Position numbers and translations under genes: made by a program. From Candidatus Aminicenantes bacterium UBA4085 (GTDB lineage Bacteria; Acidobacteriota; Aminicenantia; Aminicenantales; UBA4085), in NCBI GenBank assembly GCA_002383325.1, contig DFYJ01000033.1:1-6550 (forward strand): DNA of 6,550 nucleotides. Direction: 5' to 3'. The notes beneath the pieces were generated by a model. It made no database searches, was not told the DNA's origin, and worked only from the letters and a program-made list of their open reading frames with translations. Each line of letters starts with the position of its first letter. The first letter of the stretch is position 1. This document shows, one piece after another, positions 1 to 5,525 of this stretch.

Positions 1-1
1 G

Positions 2-67
2 CGCAAGCCCCCCTCCTACTCGATCGTCCCGCCGGCCCCGGTCAGAGCCCTGGAGCGGCCGTCATGA
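2..67 (+). CDS. possible 3' end of an upstream gene (partial)
   Basis: The frame starting at base 2 is open from the window edge to a TGA at 65-67 and would give about 21 residues ending in ALERPS. Its stop overlaps the cstA start as ATGA (bases 64-67), the classic 4-base overlap of translationally coupled genes. The peptide is too short to assign to a family. The other two forward frames are also open here, so the case rests mainly on the ATGA junction. If real, this would be an upstream cotranscribed gene, perhaps a regulator or a transporter partner, but that is inference. The alternative is that these bases are simply the cstA leader. Confidence 0.35.
   Translation, partial: RKPPSYSIVPPAPVRALERPS
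52..55 (+). promoter_or_regulatory. ribosome binding site of cstA
   Basis: GGAG lies 8 bases before the ATG at 64. This supports the start at 64 even though the same frame stays open to the window edge. No promoter can be judged because only 63 bases precede the gene. Confidence 0.6.
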
Positions 68-1797
68 ACATCCTCTTCATCGTTGCCGGAGCGGCCGTCC
101 TCTTCGCCGCCGCCTATCGCCTCTACGGGCGCTTCCTGGCCCGCCGGGTCTTTGCGCTTGACGACTCCCGAGTCACCCCCGCCGCGTCGATCAACGACGG
201 CCTTGACTATATCCCCACCCCGGCCCGCTTCCTGTCCGGACAACACTTCTCGGCCATCGCCGCGGCCGGCCCCATCACCGGACCGATCATCGCCGGGATC
301 GCCTTCGGCTGGGCCCCGGCCTTGATCTGGGTCGTCTTGGGAGCGGTTCTCATCGGCGGCGTGCATGACATGGGCGCCCTGATCGCCTCCGTGCGGCACA
401 AGGCCCGCTCCATCACCGAAGTGCTCAAGGAGAATGTCTCCCGCCGAGCCTGGCTGCTGTTCATGATTTTCATCTGGATCACCCTCGTTTACATCATCGT
501 GGCCTTCACCGACATCACCTCGTCGTCTTTCGTCGGCACGATCGCGATGGAGAACGGCCAGCGGATCGGAGGCGGGGCCATCGCCACGTCCTCCCTCCTC
601 TACCTGGCCCTGCCTCTAGCCATGGGTCTGCTCCTGAGGAAGAGGGTCCTCAGCCTGACCTGGGCCACGGTCATCTTCCTGCCCCTGGTCGGCCTGGCCA
701 TCTGGGCTGGTCCTCACATTCCCATCGACTTGACCTCGCTTCTCGGCCTCTCGGCCGCCTCGGCCCAGAAAGCCTGGAGCGTCTTCATCCTGGCCTATTG
801 CTTCGTCGCTTCGATCATCCCGGTCTGGATGCTGCTCCAGCCGCGCGGCCACCTGGGCGGCTACTTTCTTTACGCAGCCCTGATCACCTGCGCCATCGGC
901 CTCATCGGCGGCGGCTTCAAGGTCTCCTACCCCGCCTTCACCCGCGCAGCGGAAGGCCCGGCCGCGTTCTGGTTCCCGATGTTCCCGCTCCTGTTCATCA
1001 CCGTGGCCTGCGGGGCCTGTTCGGGCTTCCACGCCCTGGTCGGCTCGGGCACGACCTCCAAGCAGCTGGCCCGGGAGAGCGACGCCAAGTTCATCGGCTA
1101 CGGCATGATGCTCATGGAGGGGCTGGTCGCCGTCATCAGCCTGGCCTGCGTCATGATTCTGGCCAAGAACGATCCCCTGGTCCATTCGTCGCCGAACTTC
1201 ATCTATGCCTCCGGCATCGGGCGCTTCCTGGACCTGATCGGCATCCCGGCCGAGTACGGCATCTCCTTCGGCCTGATGGCCTTCGCCACCTTCGTCTACG
1301 ACACCCTTGATGTCTGCACGCGCCTGGGCCGCTACATCATCCACGAGATCACCGGCTGGAAGGGGCCGATCGGGCGGGCCGCCGCCACCCTGCTGACGAT
1401 CGGCGTGCCGGCGGTCTTTCTCACGGCGACGCTGAAGGACGCCTCCAGCAACCCGATTCCAGCCTGGAAGATCTTCTGGAACCTGTTCGGCGCCTCGAAC
1501 CAGCTCCTGGCGGCCTTGGCCCTGATGGCCGTCTCGATCTGGCTTTACCGGACGGCCCGGGCCAGGAAGGCCTGGTGGGTGGCGGCCCTCCCCTCCTTCT
1601 GGATGTTCCTGATGTCCAACTGGGCTCTCCTCGTCCTCATGCGCGACGGCTGGCTCAAGGACGGCGCCCTGAGGCTGTCGGGGGACGCGGTCCCCGTCGT
1701 AGCGCTGATTCTCTTCCTGCTGGCGGCCCTCATGGCCGGCGAGACGATTCGCTCCCTCTGGGAAGCCCGCGGACGGAGGAGGGTCGCAGCCGTCTAG
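64..1797 (+). CDS. cstA: CstA-family carbon starvation protein (peptide/pyruvate transporter)
   Basis: Polytopic inner-membrane protein of 577 residues in the CstA family (PF02554 with a C-terminal CstA 5TM-type region). Characterised members (E. coli CstA and BtsT) take up peptides and/or pyruvate, probably with protons, during nutrient limitation. Visible family blocks in order: a first membrane segment at about 2-20; YGRFLARRVFALDDSR at 21-36; GPITGPI at 69-75; GGVHDMG at 98-104; PVWMLLQPRGHLGGYFLY at 253-270; SGFHALVGSGTTSKQL at 320-335; a TLDVCTRLGRYIIHE block at 414-428; and FGASNQLLAALAL at 475-487. Hydrophobic segments follow one another to about residue 560, and a short basic tail (RGRRR) ends the protein. 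It is shorter than E. coli CstA (about 700 residues) but within the range of short-form homologues, with no sign of truncation. The start is chosen because MNILFIVAG is the usual family beginning and a GGAG precedes it. The stop TAG shares CTAG with the stop of the convergent acyl-CoA dehydrogenase gene. The exact substrate cannot be read from sequence. Confidence 0.95.
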   Translation: MNILFIVAGAAVLFAAAYRLYGRFLARRVFALDDSRVTPAASINDGLDYIPTPARFLSGQHFSAIAAAGPITGPIIAGIAFGWAPALIWVVLGAVLIGGVHDMGALIASVRHKARSITEVLKENVSRRAWLLFMIFIWITLVYIIVAFTDITSSSFVGTIAMENGQRIGGGAIATSSLLYLALPLAMGLLLRKRVLSLTWATVIFLPLVGLAIWAGPHIPIDLTSLLGLSAASAQKAWSVFILAYCFVASIIPVWMLLQPRGHLGGYFLYAALITCAIGLIGGGFKVSYPAFTRAAEGPAAFWFPMFPLLFITVACGACSGFHALVGSGTTSKQLARESDAKFIGYGMMLMEGLVAVISLACVMILAKNDPLVHSSPNFIYASGIGRFLDLIGIPAEYGISFGLMAFATFVYDTLDVCTRLGRYIIHEITGWKGPIGRAAATLLTIGVPAVFLTATLKDASSNPIPAWKIFWNLFGASNQLLAALALMAVSIWLYRTARARKAWWVAALPSFWMFLMSNWALLVLMRDGWLKDGALRLSGDAVPVVALILFLLAALMAGETIRSLWEARGRRRVAAV

Positions 1798-2945
1798 TCC
1801 CTGACCGGACCGATGACTTCGTGGGCGATCACGAGCCGCTGGATTTCGTTGGTCCCTTCGTAGATCTGGAGCAGCTTGGCGTCGCGCCACAGCTTTTCCA
1901 CCGGGTAGTCCCGCATATAACCGTAGCCGCCATGGATCTGGATGGCCTCGCCGGCCGCGGCCACGGCCACGTCCGAAGCGAAGCACTTGGCCATGGCCGA
2001 TTCCTTGCCGTTGGGCCGGCCCTGATCGGACAGCCAGGCCGCGTGCCAGACCAGGTGGCGGGCCGCCTGGAGCTCCATGGCCATCTGGGCGATCTTCATC
2101 TGGGTGGCCTGATAGAGAGCGATCGGCTTGCCGAAGGTCCGCCGGGTCTTGGCGAAGGCGATGGCATGCTCAAGAGCGGCTCGGGCGATGCCCAGGGCGG
2201 CCGCCCCGACCGAAGCCCGGGTCACATCGAAGGTCCGCATGGCGATGAGGAAGCCCATTCCCTCGCGGGCGATCAGGTTGGCGGCCGGGATCCGGACATT
2301 ATCTAAGAAGATCTCGGCCGTGTTGGAAGCCCGCTGGCCCATCTTGTCCTCGACTTTGCCGATCGTCAGGCCCGGCGCGTCGCGGGGGACGATGAAGGCG
2401 CTCACGCCGCGGGCCCCTTTGTGCGGGGCAGTACTGGCGAAGACAGTGTAGAGACCAGCCACGCCGCCGTTGGTGATGAAGCACTTAGATCCGTTGAGGA
2501 CATAGGCATCGCCGTCCCGAACGGCCCGGGTCTTGACCGCGCCGGCATCGGACCCGGCTTCGCGCTCGGTCAGGGCGAAAGCGCCCAGAGTGAAGGTCCG
2601 GCACATCCCGCCCAAGAAGGTCTTCTTCTGCTCCTCGCTGCCGTAGAGGATGATCGGAGTGGTGGCCAGGGAGCAGGCCATCATGCTGGTGAAGAGGCCG
2701 GCACAGCCCCAGGACAGCTCTTCGCTGAGAACGGCCAGGTCCAGGCTGGTCAGGCCGCCGCCGCCGTAGGCTTCGGGGATGTTGCACGTCAGGAAGCCGG
2801 CCTGGAAGGCCTTGTCCATGACCTCGTAGGCGAAGTCGTGACTCTGGTCGTATTTGGCGGCGACGGGACGCATCTCGTTCCGGGCGAAGTCCCGGGCCAT
2901 GTCACGCAGGGCCTGCTGTTCTTCAGTCAAGGTATAGTCGACCAT
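1794..2945 (-). CDS. acyl-CoA dehydrogenase, medium-chain (MCAD)-like
   Basis: FAD-dependent acyl-CoA dehydrogenase of 383 residues, full length for the family. These cytoplasmic enzymes oxidise acyl-CoA to trans-2-enoyl-CoA and pass electrons to electron-transfer flavoprotein. The N-terminal helical domain covers about 1-120. The first family signature, ALTEREAGSDAGA, is at 124-136, in the central beta domain. The C-terminal helical domain starts near 232 and contains RRTFGKPI at 268-275. The second signature (Q336, H338, GGYGY at 339-343, PVEKL at 348-352, D355) is intact. The catalytic base is Glu363 in YEGTNEIQR, at the place of Glu376 in mammalian MCAD. Several blocks look more like MCAD than short-chain or glutaryl-CoA enzymes, notably SEELSWGCAGL, NMGQR-like KMGQRASNT at 201-209 and a TFDVTRASVGAAALG block. 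Chain-length specificity remains an inference, and a branched or short-chain substrate is possible. It has its own promoter and a strong ribosome binding site. No ETF, thiolase or enoyl-CoA hydratase gene lies beside it in this window. Confidence 0.95.
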   Translation of the reverse strand: MVDYTLTEEQQALRDMARDFARNEMRPVAAKYDQSHDFAYEVMDKAFQAGFLTCNIPEAYGGGGLTSLDLAVLSEELSWGCAGLFTSMMACSLATTPIILYGSEEQKKTFLGGMCRTFTLGAFALTEREAGSDAGAVKTRAVRDGDAYVLNGSKCFITNGGVAGLYTVFASTAPHKGARGVSAFIVPRDAPGLTIGKVEDKMGQRASNTAEIFLDNVRIPAANLIAREGMGFLIAMRTFDVTRASVGAAALGIARAALEHAIAFAKTRRTFGKPIALYQATQMKIAQMAMELQAARHLVWHAAWLSDQGRPNGKESAMAKCFASDVAVAAAGEAIQIHGGYGYMRDYPVEKLWRDAKLLQIYEGTNEIQRLVIAHEVIGPVRD

Positions 2946-2953
2946 ACGGGTGT

Positions 2954-2959
2954 CTCCTT
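2954..2959 (-). promoter_or_regulatory. ribosome binding site of the acyl-CoA dehydrogenase gene
   Basis: On the minus strand the sequence reads AGAAGGAGA, with AAGGAG placed 8 bases before the ATG at 2945-2943. This is a near-perfect Shine-Dalgarno site at ideal spacing and fixes the start of the dehydrogenase. Just upstream, the 8-base palindrome CGAATTCG (2962-2969) lies in the predicted leader. It is too short to call an operator. Confidence 0.85.
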
Positions 2960-2994
2960 CTCGAATTCGCTTTTCTGCTCGGCGGACTAGGCGT

Positions 2995-3024
2995 TTTATA
3001 CAGGAATCCAGGGAAAAACGTCAA
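2995..3024 (-). promoter_or_regulatory. sigma70-type promoter of the acyl-CoA dehydrogenase gene
   Basis: Reading the minus strand, TTGACG (3024-3019) matches the -35 consensus at five of six positions. After an 18-base spacer, TATAAA (3000-2995) matches the -10 consensus at five of six. A start near base 2988 would give a leader of about 43 bases carrying the strong ribosome binding site. The gap is visibly richer in A and T than the coding DNA on both sides. The -35 box contains the TGA stop of the radical SAM gene, so the promoter begins inside that gene's last codon. It implies that the dehydrogenase can be transcribed independently of the rodA operon. No start site has been mapped, so the call rests on consensus match and position. 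Confidence 0.7.
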
Positions 3025-5525
3025 GCCCGCGGTTGCGGAGGCCCGAGGAGGAAGCCTTCCCGGACCATGGCGAAGGCCGGCCGCCCCAGTCCCAGGGCCA
3101 AGCGAACGAGGTCCTGCGGCCGCGGTATCTTGGTCACCCGGAAGGCCGCCGTCAGACGCAGGCATCCGTCGGCCGCCTCGACGGCTTCCAGCCAGTCGAA
3201 GGCCGGGTCGGCCGCCGCCGAGGCCCGGATCCGGGCCGACGCTTCGGCCGGTGCGATCATCTCCCCCCAGGCGGGATCGGTCAGGTCCACGGTGTAGACG
3301 GCCGCCCGGACACGCGATTGAAAGGCCGGCTCGTCCGGGCCTCGCCGGCTCACCGAGACGAAGCGCAGGCCCTCCGGTGAGACGGCATTGACCGCGGTCA
3401 GGAACTCGTCCTCGCGGATGTCGAAGGCCGACTTGAATTCCATGAACTCGCCGGCTGCCGCCATGCCCAGCGGCAGAGCCGGGCCGAAGGACATGACCGG
3501 CTTGGGATGGAAGCCGGCGCTGTGGACCGTCTCGACTCCGGCCCTGCGGAAAGCCCTCTGCAGGGAATTGACCAGGTCGTTGTGGCCGAGGAAGCGGGCC
3601 GGTCCTTCCTTGGCGTAGAGAACGACGTAACGGAGGGGCTCGGCCGCCGGCCGGCCGAGGACGGCCGGCCCGGACAGGGCGCCCAGATCCACGGGACCTT
3701 CCGCGGGCCCGCGCTTGTCCATGCCGGTCTCGCAGCCGAGGCAGGAGGCGCAGTCCCGCTCCTCGCAGGAGGGCGTCCGCTCGGCCCGCAAGGCGCGCTC
3801 CCTCTCCTGCCGCAGGAAAGCGGGCTTGATCCCGGTCGATACTCCGTCCCAAGGCAGGGCCGAGCCCGGTTCAATCGCCGCCAGGTAGTCGTCCGGATCG
3901 ATGCCGCGGCGGGCGAAAGATTCCTGCCAGAGGTCGGGACGGAACTGGTCGCTCCAGCCGTCGAAGCGGGCGCCGGCCCGCCAAGCTTCCTCCAGGACCC
4001 CGCCCAACCGGCGGTCGCCCCGAGAGAAGACGGCTTCCAGGACCGATTGCCGGACATCGTGGGCCTTGATCTCGACCGATCGATCCCGGGCCAAGGCCGC
4101 CCGGATTCGGGCCTGCTTGTCCCGCAGGCTGTCGGCCGGCTCCATGGCCTGCCACTGGAAGGGGGTATGGGGCTTGGGGATGAAGCTGGCCAGGCTGACG
4201 TGAATTCGCGGCGGCCCGCCCAGGATGGCTTTCCCGCGGGCCGAGAGCTCGCGAACCATGGCCGGGATGGCCGCCACGTCCTCGTCCGTTTCGGTCGGCA
4301 GGCCGATCATGAAGTAGAGCTTGATCAGCCGCCAGCCGCGGCGGAAGGCGCTCTCGGCCGCGTCCCATAGCTCCCCGTCTTCGATGGCCTTGTTGATGAC
4401 CCGGCGCAGCCGTTCGCTGGCCGCCTCCGGGACCAAGGTGAATCCGGTCCGTCGGACCTTGGTGATCGATTCGACGATCTCGGGCGACAAGCGCTTCGGC
4501 CGCAGCGAAGACAATGACAGCGAAATCCGCCGCGGGGACAGCCGCTCCATGAGGGCCTCGATGACCGGCTCGAGGCAGGGATAGTCGCCGATCGACAGTC
4601 CGAACAGGGAGGCGTCCTCATAGCCCGTGGCCTCCAGGCTGCCCAAGACGGTCCTGACCACGACGGCCGGATCCTTGATCCGGTGGGGATGGTAGAGGCT
4701 GGTGGCCTGGCAGAAGCGGCATTTCTGGGGGCATCCGCGGGCCGCCTCGACGGCCACCCGGTCGAAAACCGCTTGCAGGCTGGGAACGACGATCTTCTCC
4801 GGGAAGGGTTCGTCCCGCAGCGAAGTTAGAAGCCGCTTGCGCACCGGGAACGGGGCGGAGCTTCCATCCCGCGGGCGGACCGCATGAATCTTCGATCCCG
4901 GCCCGGGCCCGGCCTCGTAGAGGGCGGGGACGTAGACGCCGGACACGCGGGCCAGCGCCGCCAGGGCCTGTTCCCTACCGCTCGAGGCGCGGCGGGCTTC
5001 GTCCCAGGCGCCCAGGACTTCCAGCAACCCCTCCTCCCCGTCACCCAGGAAGAAGGCATCGACCAAGCCGGCCAGGGGCTCGGGGTTGAAAGCCGCGGGG
5101 CCGCCGGCCACGATCAGGGGATGGGCCAGGGTCCGCTCGGCCGGAGCCAGCGGGATGCGGCCGAGATCGAGGATGGTCAATAGGTTGGTGTCGTTGAGCT
5201 CGTAGAGGAGGGAGACGGCGACGGCGTCGAAAGCATCCAGCGGCCGGCCGCTCTCCAGCGAGCGCAGCGGCTCCCCCGTCCGTCGCAGCGCGGCCTCGAA
5301 GTCCGGCCAGGGGGCGAAGACCCGCTCGGCCCAGACGTCGGGGCGCTGATTGGCCCGATCATAGAGGATCTTCTGCCCGAGATAGGACATGCCGATCTCG
5401 TAGACGTCGGGAAAAGCCAGGGCGACCCGGATGCGGACGGTGGACGGATCCTTGCGGACGGCGTTCCATTCGCCGCCTGTGTAGCGGGCCGGCTTTTCAA
5501 CCCCGCGGACCGCCGGCTCAGGCAT
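3021..5525 (-). CDS. TIGR03960-type radical SAM protein fused to a DUF2344 (TIGR03936) domain
   Basis: Large cytoplasmic protein of 834 residues whose reaction is not known. Residues about 10-230 form the B12-binding-like region typical of the family, including KPARYTGGEWNAVRKD at 11-26, FPDVYEIGMS at 38-47 and GGPAAFNPEP at 141-150. The classic DxHxxG cobalt-ligand motif is not seen: D40 and G45 fit, but Tyr42 sits at the His position. The radical SAM core spans about 250-500, with the 4Fe-4S motif CxxxCxxC at C265, C269 and C272. LPWDGVSTGIKPAFL (557-571) leads to a second cluster, C587, C592, C595 and C598, which could bind metal or another cluster. A Pro/Gly/Ala linker precedes the DUF2344 domain at about 631-834, with RFLGHND at 644-650 and GFHPKP at 671-676. 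Start: the ATG at 5525 matches the family N-terminus. It overlaps the rodA stop by 8 bases with no clear Shine-Dalgarno, which suggests coupled translation. The fused form is known in other bacteria. A link to RNA metabolism has been suggested only by frequent neighbours such as RNase G. Confidence 0.92.
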   Translation of the reverse strand: MPEPAVRGVEKPARYTGGEWNAVRKDPSTVRIRVALAFPDVYEIGMSYLGQKILYDRANQRPDVWAERVFAPWPDFEAALRRTGEPLRSLESGRPLDAFDAVAVSLLYELNDTNLLTILDLGRIPLAPAERTLAHPLIVAGGPAAFNPEPLAGLVDAFFLGDGEEGLLEVLGAWDEARRASSGREQALAALARVSGVYVPALYEAGPGPGSKIHAVRPRDGSSAPFPVRKRLLTSLRDEPFPEKIVVPSLQAVFDRVAVEAARGCPQKCRFCQATSLYHPHRIKDPAVVVRTVLGSLEATGYEDASLFGLSIGDYPCLEPVIEALMERLSPRRISLSLSSLRPKRLSPEIVESITKVRRTGFTLVPEAASERLRRVINKAIEDGELWDAAESAFRRGWRLIKLYFMIGLPTETDEDVAAIPAMVRELSARGKAILGGPPRIHVSLASFIPKPHTPFQWQAMEPADSLRDKQARIRAALARDRSVEIKAHDVRQSVLEAVFSRGDRRLGGVLEEAWRAGARFDGWSDQFRPDLWQESFARRGIDPDDYLAAIEPGSALPWDGVSTGIKPAFLRQERERALRAERTPSCEERDCASCLGCETGMDKRGPAEGPVDLGALSGPAVLGRPAAEPLRYVVLYAKEGPARFLGHNDLVNSLQRAFRRAGVETVHSAGFHPKPVMSFGPALPLGMAAAGEFMEFKSAFDIREDEFLTAVNAVSPEGLRFVSVSRRGPDEPAFQSRVRAAVYTVDLTDPAWGEMIAPAEASARIRASAAADPAFDWLEAVEAADGCLRLTAAFRVTKIPRPQDLVRLALGLGRPAFAMVREGFLLGPPQPRA
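3649..3670. repeat. 9-base perfect inverted repeat inside the radical SAM gene
   Basis: The arms GGCCGGCCG (3649-3657) and CGGCCGGCC (3662-3670) are perfect inverse complements around a 4-base loop (AGGA on the plus strand, TCCT in the message). The stem is all G/C. It encodes residues about 619-626 of the radical SAM protein, in the linker between the four-cysteine cluster and the DUF2344 domain. It could form a very stable hairpin in the message. It could equally be a by-product of G+C-rich codons for Gly, Pro, Ala and Arg. Confidence 0.8.

Noticed and set aside
1772..1794. GACGG/CCGTC inverted repeat at the end of cstA as a terminator
   Set aside because: The stem is only 5 bases with a 13-base loop and no T-run follows, so it is no better than chance in this composition.
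616..1986. 456-residue open frame on the minus strand, across cstA and the end of the dehydrogenase gene
   Set aside because: It lies antisense to cstA and then out of frame within the dehydrogenase gene, both of which are well supported. Its translation is rich in Gly, Arg, Asp and Gln without family motifs, as expected of a shadow frame in G+C-rich DNA.
3019..3045. possible intrinsic terminator after the radical SAM gene
   Set aside because: Only a 4-base CCGC/GCGG stem is present, followed after several bases by a run of five T on the minus strand. The stem is too short, and the T-run lies inside the promoter spacer.
2923..3852. 309-residue open frame on the minus strand, overlapping the end of the radical SAM gene
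   Set aside because: It shares strand but not frame with the DUF2344 part, which matches its family throughout. Its translation is Arg/Gly/Pro-rich and resembles no protein I know. It also runs through the promoter gap.
3507..4370. 287-residue plus-strand open frame opposite the radical SAM gene
   Set aside because: It is antisense to a conserved coding region, has Gly/Asp/Ala-rich shadow composition, and has no recognisable domain or convincing ribosome binding site.
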